Assembly: GCF_963576545.1 (NCBI RefSeq)
Contig: NC_083646.1
Location: forward strand, 14,301,238-14,365,237
DNA: 64,000 bases
Origin: Limanda limanda
Lineage: Eukaryota > Chordata > Actinopteri > Pleuronectiformes > Pleuronectidae
Direction of reading: 5' to 3'
The notes beneath the pieces are model-generated. The model had not been told where the DNA came from, ran no database searches, and saw nothing but the letters and a program-made list of their open reading frames with translations. Within the stretch, counting starts at the first letter, position 1, and every line of letters starts with the position of its first letter. This document shows, piece after piece, positions 48,546 to 60,106 of the stretch. The translations under genes were made by a program, and so were the position numbers.

Positions 48546-49669
48546 GTTTAAAGCAACGATTTAAAACAGGTAACATCTCATCTGAATTTGCATGGATCTT
48601 CAAAGCTATAAATGAATGTAAGATTTGCTTCAGAATATTTACTACTGATTAAATCAGAATCGTGAAACCTGTTTCTAAGACACTGCAGGAGATACAGTAG
48701 ACCCACAAAGTTAAGTCTGCCGTGCACAGATTCACCAGGACAGACTATTTCACTGTCAGTTTTACAGTAGACACTTTTATTTTGGCGAGCCGCGCTGGGA
48801 GAGCTGACTACACTGTGTCATAGGCCTGACAAGACCAACCTGTTTTTGTGCACTGGTGTAAGAGACCACATTATTAATGACTGACTCACTGTGACAAGTC
48901 ATGAATGGGTTGTGTCCTTTTACACAAACAAGTGACAGGCTGAAGAGTTCAGGCTTTATTCTGCATTTGGAACAGTTTTCTGTGACACACACACACACGC
49001 ACAGAGGAGACCTGCAGAAACCCTGAGGCTCGACTGTGCTGAAGGGAAACGTAGCCGAGACAGTAACAACAATAGCTTTGCTCGCGTGTCTCATTGTTTT
49101 GCAGGGACCTGTTGACGTCATGTGTCACAGCCTTTCAGAATATATGTCTGCTTAAAGATCTGTGCAGGGCTCCAGCGAACTATTACTGTGATCCAGGAAT
49201 CTACCAATTAGTTTCTTGATTGACTATCGGAAGTAAAAAAGGCCATCAGTTTGTTATTAATATACTTACATAGGATTAATATCTAGCTATCTATCTATTT
49301 AAGAAGATATTGTGGATTAATGTGATTAAGTAATAGATTCATTGACTAATTGTTTAATCTCTAGATGAGTTTTATTTATAAATATGGTAAATCTTTATCC
49401 AGGATATATGGTATTCTTGGTTAGATGGATTAAGGAATAATGTAATATACGGAATAAAGTATTTGATAAGCAGCAAAACATTTTACAAATCTGTAAGTTG
49501 ATCAGTTATCTGTGCTACCCCCTACAGTGCATATTATGTTATTGATGAAAAGTATGTAGCAATAATTATTGTTATTGTGTTATTGCCCAGTCCTAGAATA
49601 AAGTAATGATTAGATTAGCAAAAGGCGAAATAAGCATTAATTATAACTACATTGATTTGATGTTTACAG
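48546..49669. other. Non-coding sequence, probable first intron of macc1
   Basis: If the donor at 48,192 is real, this stretch is intronic up to the TTTACAG acceptor at 49,669. It is AT-rich with a short (CTAT)n run near 49,284 and a short (CA)n run at 48,985-48,997. No coding frame. Confidence 0.4.
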
Positions 49670-49677
49670 TTGTAAAT

Positions 49678-52600
49678 ATGGCATCTGGAAGAATAACGTC
49701 CTTCCGTCGGGTCGGTAGTCTCATGCGGAGTAAATCTGAGGGGACACTGATTGACCTGGGTGACAATACATCAACAAGCAACAACCTGAATGGTAAATCC
49801 CTCGGACACACAAGCTGGTTTGGCCCCAAAGCTCAAATCCCAGTATATTTGTACTGTTAACAGAACCAAACTATTTTTTCACAGGTGGGCATGTGGCACG
49901 AGTCCTGCAGAACTCTGAGTGGTCGCTTCTACAGCCAGAAGTTGCTCAATCATCTCAGACAAACAATCCCTTCTGGAACAAACTGTCTGCATCAAACCCG
50001 TTCTTAGATGACATCGTGCACGGCAGCACAGACAAACACATTTGCAACACATCATATGTAAAAGGAGACAAAGAAAAACACCAGGACACAAATAATGATG
50101 ACGCCGTCAGCACGTCGTCAGATGAGGGCAACGTGGGGGACTTCTTGCATAACAAACACAAAGTCACCAATAGATCTGGGAGATGGAGGAGTGCTTCAGA
50201 CATCCTGGATGATCTGGAGAGAAAAGTGCCCAAACGGGAGGACAGCTTCCAACCGCCCGCGCCAGTGCTGAACCCAGACTTTGAGTGGCTGAAGAACGAC
50301 AGAGAGGCCTATAAGATGGCCTGGCTGAGCCACAGGCAGCTAACCCGCTCGTGCCTAGACTTAAATCTGATGAGCCAGAGCCCCGGATGGGCTCAGACCC
50401 AGGCCACTGGTTTTCAGGTTATCTGCAGGATCGGCCATGCCGGAGGCACGGTACAATTACCGGATTCAGGTGTAAGCATGCATATCCCAGAGGGCCACGT
50501 TCCTCCTGGAGAAGTACAGGAAGTTACGTTGAAAGCAATGCTAGACCCTCCTCCTGGACTCAATAACAACTACATGACAACCATGAGTCTGCCTTTGGAG
50601 GTGGTTCTCACCAACATCAACACAAAGACATGTATCTCTCTGGAGATGAAACTGTCCGGAGAGGTGAAGAGTGACTCGTCAAGTCAAGTGATGGCCAACG
50701 TGGTCGGGATGTTGTCCAACAAAAGAGACGGGCCTTATCTAAAAGTGGACGACTGTTATATTTACAAGAACATGATGCAGATGAAGCTCCAGAATCTGAA
50801 GACACATTTTTATGTGATTGCAGTCGCAGAGGCCTCTGCAATTCAGTCGCCCGCTATGTCGGTGTGGGATTACCTGGACCGGCAAATCACTGTGGCAGTT
50901 TATGGTCCCAGGTACATTCATCCATCATTCAAAGTAGTAATAGTGGTTTGCTGTCATGAGAACGTTCCACCAAAGCTTCCATTTTCAGATATATGTCGAG
51001 GCAACAAGAACCCGCCTCCGCTTGTGCTGCAGCTGTGGGGAAAACATCGGTTTAAACCCGACAAAGTGAACGACCTGCGTGTCAGAGTGAACATCAAAGG
51101 TTCAGCTTTTAAAATCAAACCTGAGGACAAACTGAAAGAAGTGAGACAGAGTCAGCTCAAAATAGGGTCAGTTTTGAAACTGCCTGTTGCATTATCCTGT
51201 GCTGGTAATTCAGAAATGACTCCCTTTGAATTAGAGCTACAAGTGAAGGACTCGAACGCTGCGACTCTTGCAACTTTCCAGGTGCCCTCCCCTCCCGCAC
51301 CCCCCAACCGATTAGAAAAGAAGTTGTCGAGGCAGCTGGAAAAGCGACCTGAAATAGCGAATATCCCTGAGGAGAGGGTTCCAGATCTCCCCAAATTCAA
51401 AAACAAACCTGTGAACCTGCAGTGGTACGGTGTCGCTCTAAAGTCAGTCCTCCGTCAGCCACGTGTGGACTACCTACTGGAGTACTTCAAGGGCGACACC
51501 GTGGCTCTTCTCTCCAGAGAAACCGTCAGGTCAGTGGGCAACTCCAAAGTAAAAGAGTGGTATATCGGATTTCTGCGCGGTAGGACTGGTTTGATTCACT
51601 GCAAGAACGTCAAGCTCATAACCAGAGACCAGGTGATTGACTTCACCGCAATCAAGGTCACCCCAAAGGTACTCCTGGACAATATGACGCTGCCCTTCAA
51701 GAAGCTCACCTACATGTACTCCTCCATCCAGACGCTGGTCACTGAGCACATCACCAGCTGGAGGGGTTTAGCCGATGCTTTAGGGTACAGCAACCTGTCG
51801 CTGGACACCATCACACGGCGGCACGCTGAAACCGAGGATGATAAGGTGGCGTGTGTTCTGGAGAAGCTGAAGGAAGACTGTCACGCAGAGAAGAGCAGGA
51901 AGTTTCTGCATGAACTAATGGTGGTGAGTAGATGAGTACCAGGCACCTCTTTACTGAGCGCTGGTTGTCTCTTTATTTAAGGTTTATTTATATTGAGCTT
52001 ATCAGAAGTCAAAAATGCGCCAAATTCTACGATGAACTTCCTTGAGCCCTAAACGATACACATACCAGGTGTAAAGCCGATAAGATAAACGGTTCTGGAG
52101 ATGTGTGAGCCACGGACAGACGTAGATGTCATGAATTATTAGACCTTCTGTTCTGATTTCATGTGTTTTCCATGCATTTCTATGAGCATTTCGGTGTTTT
52201 GGATCCTAGGGCCTGCTCAAGATGGACTCTGTGAAGCTGGTGGCTCAGCTCATTCAGAACACTGTCATCCTGTCCACTGCCGTGGAGCTCGGGTCCCGGT
52301 GGCGGGAGCTGGCTGAGAAGATGGGGAAACTCTCCAGTGCTCAGATCGCCAGCTACGAATCACCACATCGAGGGAAGAGTGGAGAGGTCGGCGCCCAGGT
52401 CAGTGTAATGTATACATTGAATGTGATCCACGTTTTTACTGTACATGTCACTTAACTACGTCCTGCTCTGTTGCAGTCAATGTGGAAGCCTGCCTATGAC
52501 TTTCTGTACTCCTGGAGTCTGAACTATGGAGACAGCTACAGGGACATGATCCAGGATCTGCACCTGGTGCTGGACAAAATGAAAAACCCCGCCACGAGAC

Positions 52601-52680
52601 AGTGGAGGCAGCTGACCGGTGCCCTCATCACAGCCAACTGTCTGGATCTCTTTCGAGCCGCCGCGTACCCAAACAGCTGA
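49678..52680 (+). CDS. macc1: MACC1, SH3/ZU5/death-like adaptor protein
   Basis: Homologue of metastasis-associated in colon cancer 1, a cytosolic/nuclear adaptor reported to raise MET signalling and to contact clathrin-mediated trafficking proteins; related to SH3BP4. Four coding exons: 49,678-49,792, 49,885-51,923, 52,210-52,398 and 52,477-52,680, all GT-AG with matching phases, giving 848 residues (human about 852). Seen in order: clathrin-box-like LIDLG (24-28), two NPF motifs (66-68 and 76-78, the second in SNPFLDD), the near-invariant [16 protein letters not shown] segment, a ZU5 region (about 214-353) followed by UPA-like sequence with [13 protein letters not shown], an SH3-like domain (about 549-616) including [10 protein letters not shown] and [20 protein letters not shown], and two death-like regions (about 646-720 and 721-848) with [11 protein letters not shown] and [14 protein letters not shown]. 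The start ATG is 8 bases after a TTTACAG acceptor, so a non-coding exon lies upstream. Lies head-to-tail with sp8. The intron between exons 1 and 2 is only 92 bases. No stop or frameshift interrupts it. Confidence 0.95.
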
Positions 52681-54245
52681 ACCTTCTGCAAACGGACTCC
52701 GGTGATGACGTCAACCTCAACGCACTTGGGAAAACAGAGACAGAGAGGTGTTGTTACACTGCTGAAAGGGTTTGATGAAGATGTTACTCAAATCTCTGTG
52801 TTGTCTGTCACAGCTTTGTGTTTGTGTTTTGTCTTCAAAAAGCATTCGATATAACTGACGGAAATTCAGTCAAGTTCTTGCACTAAATCTCCAGACCTCA
52901 CTCGATGAGTACACACTTGAGCTGTGAAGGAACTTCATTTCATCTCGCAATCAGATGAATATTAAGGCGTTTGTCTACCTTACTGTGCCAATGTAAAAGA
53001 GACTAAAAGTGAGATTTCATTTTGGTAGATCATTCTCAGTGTTTGGAAATGCTCCTGGGTATTATGTCAGTACAGCTCGTAACTTTACAGATTGAATGTC
53101 AGGCATCATTCATTCATTTCACGCTGGAAAGGAAATAAACAATCTCCCCATCTTTCCTCTGACAGCCATCATGGCACACGCCACATTAGCTAGCTAGCTA
53201 ACCATGAAGCTACTTTGCTTGTCAGTTGAGTGGAAGCTAACCTCAATACATTATGAAATTAACTGTTACAGTAATGTAAACAGTTTGGTTCACCCTCCAC
53301 TCAAACTTAACAATTGTTGGTTTTCACTGTCGTTAAAATATAAAAAGTAGGGAACCATGAGTTACTTTTCGTGACTGTTACACTTTATCAACCTTTCTCT
53401 AGATATCAGAACTGTTTCATGCCTCTGTGCTGAATCTGTTCCATTGTATCTAAAACGAGGGGATTTCATTACATCTGGCACTACGGTGGTTAAATATACT
53501 GATGGTTAAAATTTAAAGATCGGAGGTCAAGTTCACTGTGACCTCACAAAACACGTCTTTGGCGATAAGTAAACCTAGAGTACTTAAATACTTCAGAGTG
53601 GTTTGAGGTTGTAGAACTGTCTCTCCATACTTATGTACGTCCACATGTCTGTCCCATTCTCATGAAGGATTCGATTTTGATAGTTATAGGTCAAGGCCAC
53701 TGTGATCTCACAAAACACGTCACCGTTATAGAGCTGATTACAGTACGACAGGGAGCCGCAAGCACTAGTTTGTATTCAGAGTCAGAAACCCAATAAACAC
53801 TGTGAACACTGTTGCTGACTAACAATTTCATGGGTTTCAATACATTGACTAAGATAAATATATACTGTTGTTTTGTGTTGAAGGTGACAATGTTCTTCCA
53901 AAGAGAAACACGCTTTTGAAGTTTCCCCGATGCCCGTAAACAAACTGTAAAGATGGTGATTTACTGTGCATGTGTCATAAACTATTGTTGTGTTTTGTTT
54001 GAGTGTATTTGTTATTTTTATACAATTATGTAAAATTATATATATATGTATAGCAGATAATTTCATGGGGTGTACAATGTGAAAATGATATATTGTTTTT
54101 TAAGCATCATGTTTTTATTGCCAAATGGTGACGTCAGTATTTAGAGTGATTAGGGTTCGATGTGCCTGAAGTCACTGGAAGTACAGACTAAGATTGATGT
54201 TGAAACTGAAATGGAGATGTATTACATGAGATACAAATAAATATA
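52681..54245 (+). other. macc1: macc1 3' UTR (extent uncertain)
   Basis: After the TGA stop there is no further coding frame. AATAAA hexamers occur at 53,134-53,139 (GGAAATAAAC) and at 54,236-54,241 (ACAAATAAATA), and a third at 54,620-54,625. The first is a plausible short 3' UTR end of about 460 bases; use of the later ones would give about 1.6-1.9 kb. A short AGCT tandem sits at 53,189-53,200. Confidence 0.45.
53526..53730. repeat. Duplicated GGTCAAG...CTGTGA segment
   Basis: Two copies of a unit beginning GGTCAAG(T/G)(T/C)CACTGTGA and continuing CTCACAAAACACGTC lie at about 53,526-53,565 and 53,685-53,722, about 158 bases apart. The unit resembles a tandemly repeated tail often seen in fish LINE-like repeats. 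I can support the internal duplication but not the family name. Confidence 0.5.
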
Positions 54246-54260
54246 ACTTGCATTAAGATA

Positions 54261-57165
54261 TCTTACTTAAGATGATATTTAATATAACAGCTACATTGAG
54301 CTTATCCAACTGTCATTAAAACTTGTGCAGGTCAATCACTATATTTGTTGTATAAAATCGTATTTTAATACATTTCAGCCTCTGTGACTGTTGTCTTTTT
54401 TTCCATTTTACTATGTTAAATCATCTGTTTGAAAACAAATGTCTGTTCCCTGAAGCTTTTCCATTGATTTTCTCTGGCTGTTTGCTTTTCCCCTCACTGT
54501 TTGTTTTAGGTAGTTTCAGCTGAGAGCATTGTGTGCCGGTTCTCTATCAAACCGAGAGCGCAGGACGCTGAACCCACTTTGCTTTGGCTCACTGAAAGCA
54601 CCTTGGGAAAAGTAAATCAAATAAAGAAAACGGTATCAACAGGGGGAACTGATTCAATCCCAGACATGAGACTGATTGTACGAGAACGCACTTAAAGAGA
54701 TTTCTCCTAAAGGCTGGTGATAAACAGTGTGGGATAATTTAACAGGAAGGAGTTTAGCAGGAACCTCAATGCAGAGTAAGTGATGTGAAAACATAAGATC
54801 GAATGTTGAGTGTGAAGTCAAACAAGAAATGATTTGCAGATTACGTATGAGGTTTTTTTCATTAAAACATTTTTTTTTTAATGAACATTTGTCTGATTTG
54901 ACAAAGTAATCGTATCGTTTTTCCCTCATTAGTCTCTAACACCTCTTTCCCAGACGGCAGGAATTGTGCCACTTCTCAGCCAGTAAGTGAATAAAAAACA
55001 GGCATTTGTACTTAGTGGTTGGAAAGGCATATTTTCCTGAATGTGTCAAATAGTTTGAGATTAACTGTACATGACATTATTCCTCAAATAAAGATAAATT
55101 GTGGTAATAGCACAAAGCTAGTGTGGTTCTGAACAATCTAATGTTTACAAGAGCTTTCACATTTACCCCACTGAGAAGTTCCAAAAGTCACTTGTCCAGT
55201 TTTAGCTTTAAATTACTGACTCAATAGATATAATACATTGTTGAAAATCAGGTTCAGTATCAGTAGTGAACATGGTTTCTGTGACCTTAAAGTCATGTAC
55301 GCAGTTACAACTGTAGGATCCCTGCATGCAAGTGTGTACATGTATATATTTTGCATGATGCTGTCAAAACAAGATAGAGACTGACGCACTGACAGAATAA
55401 GGTTGAAATGAGGAGGGAAATTAGAACTGTCTGGGTCATCTGAATTAAAAATGGACACTGTCTTTTCATGTCTCTGTTTTTCAGATGCAGCGAGGCATTA
55501 AATTTGTGACTAATGAAATGTGACCACTTTTGTTTTGGGAGGTTTTTACAGCAGCAGTGTGAGAGAGCAGATTCTTCTTTATGAGCACTGAGGCCTGTTG
55601 AAAGCTTTGGAGAATCTTCCGAGCCCTGACATTTATATATTTTTAAGCTTTATCTAAAGCTGCAGTGTTTTGATATATTTTCGCACTGATTTAAGTCTGA
55701 CAACTTGAAATACAGGATGAACAACATTTTACAAGACATTCTTGATGTTTATGGTCTTTCACATGGCTGTAGTGGTGCTGCAGGATAATCTCAGAGACTT
55801 GCAGTTCACCTAGTTCACTTATTCAGGTTTTTAGTTTGCAGAGCAGGTGATAACCGAAAGTTAAATTTAAACTGTCCATATCGTATCTGGATGAACTTGC
55901 AGTACTGAGTGTGAGTGTGTGTGGGGTGGAGCTGGACAGAGAAACCTCTGCATGTTGAGCTGGACACAAAGAGTTGAAGAAGTGAAAGTTCAGTCGCCCT
56001 CTGAATTTTATGTAGCAAATTTTTGTCACCCAAAACAAAAGATGTTAAATGACGTGACTCTTCTGACACGTTTCTGGTGTACCATTAGGTTTTCTGACGT
56101 TGGTGGTGTTTAAGGATTTTAGGAAATTGTGCCACTTTACTTTGTTTACCATTAAGTGAGCCTTTGTTCTTTATAATTACAGACTCCGTCATGCTGAATA
56201 GCTCCACTCTCATTTGGAGAGAACTATATTTTGCTTACTCAGATTTTGCTGGTATTTACCCAGTCTACATTCCATAGTCTAAACCGCAACAGAGCCAGCA
56301 TAACAATTTGCCCTAAGCATCCATCGTTTCACAGACCACATGCACGTCTTATCCACTTGCTGAACAATGACTCCTCTTACCATCATCTGTATTACACTTC
56401 CCAGCTCTGTCCTCTTACACCCGTTTCATTTGTCAAAGCAAACAATGACATCTTTCAATTTGGTTGGGTTGCTTTCTTTTAAATCACATGATCAAAACAG
56501 AGATAAACACAGTCAACACAGCGTATGGGTTAGGGTTAAAGTTATAACTGTTTAACAACTGGCCATCTATCTAACTATCTTCTCCAGGCTGCTGATGTTT
56601 TTCACTAAGAGCTCCATCTGCTGTTCCTCAACACGAATCAACACATTAATCAATTATCAATAAACCTGTATCAACACAAAACTCCTGCATTTTAATGTGT
56701 GTTGTGTATTGTAGATAAAAAGCTTCCAGTTTCTCCCGGATTGTTTGCAGAACAAAATGTGACGATGAAAATGTTTTCCTCAGACATGCTGGAATTTTTT
56801 TCCAACCTCACCTGATATATTGTTATGATGTGTATGGGTTGTGTGTGTATACTGTTTGCAAACCAAATGGCCCCTCGTTATTTTTTTTTTTTTTCAGGCA
56901 AATGAATTGGCTTTTTGAGGGCTTTATCATGTTCAAAATCTTACCAAAATTTGCAGAAAGTTTGAAAGTGATGAAAATTTACTTTTAATTTATTTTCTTA
57001 TATTTGTTTTTTTTTTAATCTTTTTAAATTTTTTATTTTTTATTTACCTCCTGTGCAGAAGTCAACTGCGCACTTCCTACGCAGAAGTCAATTGCGCGGG
57101 ATTCATTTAATTTTAATTTATTTATTTATGTTTTCAAATTTACATAGTGTAAGTTAGTGTGCAAT
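54261..57165. other. Non-coding intergenic sequence downstream of macc1
   Basis: AT-rich with T and A runs (for example 56,881-56,894). No frame shows coding features or family motifs. Confidence 0.45.
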
Positions 57166-57171
57166 ATATAG

Positions 57172-57262
57172 GTGGGTGAAGTGCCAATTTTAGGGATTCA
57201 GTATCCTGCCAAGGAGACTTCGGCATGCAGATGGGCAAGAGTGGGAATTGAACCGGCAACCT
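57172..57262 (-). repeat. tRNA-like SINE fragment
   Basis: Read on the minus strand the segment contains AGGTTGCCGGTTCAATTCCC, which has a B-box-like GGTTCAATTCC as in tRNA-derived SINEs, followed by GCATGCCGAAGTCTCCTTGG and CAGGATACTGAATCC. I recognise this order of words from a very common teleost dispersed repeat. Only about 90 bases remain. Confidence 0.5.
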
Positions 57263-57338
57263 TCTTGTTGTTCTTTCAATCTTCATTTTTTAAAATCTTT
57301 TACCAGTTGAACAATTAAAATGTAATGAATCGAATGTC
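57263..57338. other. Spacer before the foldback element
   Basis: AT-rich with no feature. Confidence 0.4.
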
Positions 57339-57342
57339 TTAA

Positions 57343-58554
57343 CCCTTTGATACACAACATGGGTCAAAAGTGACCCGATGGAGTTTTAATTGTAAATATC
57401 TTTGCAATAAATGAATTTCATCATTCAGAATTCCAGGAATTCCTCAATTAACTTGTTTTTGATCATTACACACTCTTATTTTTATTTGTCCTTATTTACT
57501 TTTTTAATAAAAATCATTTTTGTATCACTACCCCTCTAAGGCACAACATGGGTCAAAAATGACCCGTATTCATTTCACATGTTATTTCATGCATGGCTGT
57601 GCTTCTTTGCTATATCTTTTAAAATCTATTTATTTAATCATTTAATGTTACAAAGTATTAATTAAAATATCTTGTTTTTGATTACCACAAATCATTATTT
57701 TCATTTTCTCTGTCTTAATTTTTGAACTAAAATGGTTTTTGTATTACTACATCAAGTTTACACACATGGGTCAGTAGTTTTGACAAGTGTGGCATGTGAA
57801 AAGTTGTCCACAGTAAACATGTTCCTAACTACAAACATTTACAAATCAAAGGTTCCTATCAAATTCACACTTGCATACATGGGTCATTTTTGACCCATGT
57901 GTGTAAACGTGATGAAGTAAAAAAAACTATTTTAGTTCAAAAATTAAGACAGAGAAAATGAAAATAATGATTTGTGTCAATCAAAACCAAGATATTTTAA
58001 TGAATACTTTGAAATATTAAATGATTAAATGAATAGATTTTAAAAGATATAGCAAAGAAGCACAGCCATGCATGAAATAACATGTGAAATGAATACGGGT
58101 CATTTTTGACCCATGGAAGGGTAGTGATACAAGAATGTTTTTTATTAAAAATGTAGAAAAGGACAAATGAAAATAAGAATTTGTGATGATCAAAAACAAG
58201 TTAATTGAGGAATTCCTGAAATTCTGAATGATGAAATATATTTATTGCAAAGATATTTACAATTTAAACTCCATCGGGTCATTTTTGACCCATGTGTGTA
58301 AACTTGATTTAAAAATACAAAAACTATTTTAGTTCATAAATTATGAAAGATAAAATGAAAATAATGATTTGTGGTAATCAAAAACAAGATATTTAATGAA
58401 TACTTTGAATATTAAATGATGAAATAATTAGATTTCCAAAAATATAGCAAAGAAACACTCAACCGTGCATGAAATAACATTGAAAGTCAATACGGGTCAT
58501 TTTTGACCCATGATGTGCGTTAGAGGGGGTTTGCATAGCTTGTGTATCAAAGGG
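57343..58554. mobile_element. Non-autonomous piggyBac-like foldback element
   Basis: A 1,212-base element with perfect 15-base terminal inverted repeats (CCCTTTGATACACAA at the left; TTGTGTATCAAAGGG at the right). TTAA lies immediately outside the left end (57,339-57,342), the target sequence of piggyBac-superfamily insertion; the right flank reads TTTC, so the duplication is decayed on that side. The interior is a long inverted repeat: the left arm (about 57,361-57,780) reappears reversed at about 57,881-58,291, and part of the right arm is repeated directly at about 58,276-58,509. GGGTCA-N4-TGACCC palindromes mark the unit borders at 57,361, 57,550, 57,881, 58,097, 58,276 and 58,494, with a broken one near 57,768. 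There is no transposase frame, so mobilisation in trans is inferred. The superfamily call rests on TTAA, the CCCTTTGA start and the hairpin interior. Confidence 0.7.
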
Positions 58555-59600
58555 TTTCTAGATAGCACCTATTTCACATTTTCACTTTGTATAAAAACAA
58601 AGGCAACCTCCAAGAACTAGATACTTTGAATCCACTGGGTGGCGCCATTGTATTGATGTTGGGCTGGTTTCACTGCTGGTCAACATTTGTTCAATTGTGC
58701 CAAATCTGTTTTTCCAATATCACTGCTCAGTAAACAAATATAAATATAAAATATTCTCAACATGTCAACCATCTTTTAATGAAACAATCGAATGCAACAA
58801 TATAAATCTCAATAATTGTGCATTTTTAATTGTTTCCCCTCAGCATTGTAAACATGTCAGTTAAATAGAGTGTGAACATTGCCAACACACGTTACCTCAC
58901 TTTATCTGTTCACTCAATTTGCAGAATTTTGACAGTCAAAATAATTTGCTAGATATTAAAAGTGTTGTTGTCTAAAACACAAAAGACATAATAAATAAGA
59001 ACTACAACTATTATTCTACTCATTAACAAATTCAAAAGACACATATAGAATTGTGCCTGAGAATCCAAACAGGGTCGACTCCGACTCCTGAGGCCAGCCG
59101 CCCTGCGAGCCATCCACAAATCACTGTTATGAACAGAAGCATTCCTCTGTCCTCTGGGGTATATAAGGCTTCATTTGGTTTGCCTCCATGATATATGTTG
59201 AGGGCAAGAAGTCATTTAGCCTTTCAATTTATTAGCCTGGTGATTTATGCGTGCTGTAGAGGTAGCGGTGGTGTCTCCTATGGCCCACCACCACCCACCA
59301 CAGTCCTCCACCCGCCAAACTTTTCAGATTGACACTAATAATTTGGTAATAGATGATGTGAAAGCAGAGAAAGTTCAGCACTTAGAAGAGACTGGTTCTG
59401 CGGCTGCACTTCATTTATCACTGCTGTTTTAGTCACTCAGGAAAGGATTAAAAGGAAGGAGACCAGGCACAGCAACCTGCACTGCAGAGAGGAAACCAGC
59501 GACAGCAGCACACAAGGCTGTCCCTGATGATCAGCCATCAAGTTCAAAAGTTGAAATCAATAAGTTGCTGCATTAAAAGAAAGAATTCTTTTTAGTTCTT
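58555..59600. other. Non-coding intergenic sequence
   Basis: AT-rich with a GGGTGGCGCCATT word (58,639-58,651). No gene seen. A short CCACCACCCACCACAG tract is at 59,286-59,301. Confidence 0.45.
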
Positions 59601-60106
59601 AAAGGGATAGTTCACCGAAAAATTTAAATTCACTCATTATCTACTCACCCCTCTGCCGATAGAGGGGTGACTGAAGTGTTTGAATCGACAAAACACTTTT
59701 GAAGTTTCAGGACTAAACTGCGTTGCAGCCAAATCCAATACAATTTAACTTACTGATTCTTCAAATGTACAAAAGCAACATGAAAAAATCTAAACTTCCT
59801 CCATACTGCTCATGTGGTGTCATCCAAGTGTTAATAAGACCTGACAATACGATTCAACTCGAATCAGTGTAATTTACAACATGTTGTTAGCCTTAATGAC
59901 GGCTGATCACAAGAGACATTTAGGCTAAAACCTTGGTGTAAATGATGCTGTTTCGAATTTAATTTGAATGTCGGTCACCCTTTACTTTAATAGTTTGGGA
60001 TTTGGCTGCAGCGCTGTTGAACCCTGGACTCAAACACTTCACCCATCCCTCCATTGGCATAGTGTTGAGTAAAATATGAGGACATTTTTGGGTGAACTAT
60101 CGCTTC
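59601..60106. mobile_element. GGGATAGTTCACC-type teleost MITE
   Basis: The left end reads AAAGGGATAGTTCACCGAAA and the right end ATTTTTGGGTGAACTATCGC, so the termini are inverted repeats of the GGGATAGTTCACCCAAAAAT word known from abundant short non-autonomous DNA elements in zebrafish and other teleosts. Near the left end is TCACTCATTATCTACTCACC, also typical. The element is about 506 bases with no coding capacity. One mismatch each in the two termini indicates moderate age. Confidence 0.75.

Noticed and set aside
49678..52680. Identity as sh3bp4, the paralogue of macc1
   Set aside because: Length (848 residues) and segments such as [16 protein letters not shown] and the short NPF-bearing N-terminus follow MACC1 closely; SH3BP4 is longer with an additional N-terminal SH3.
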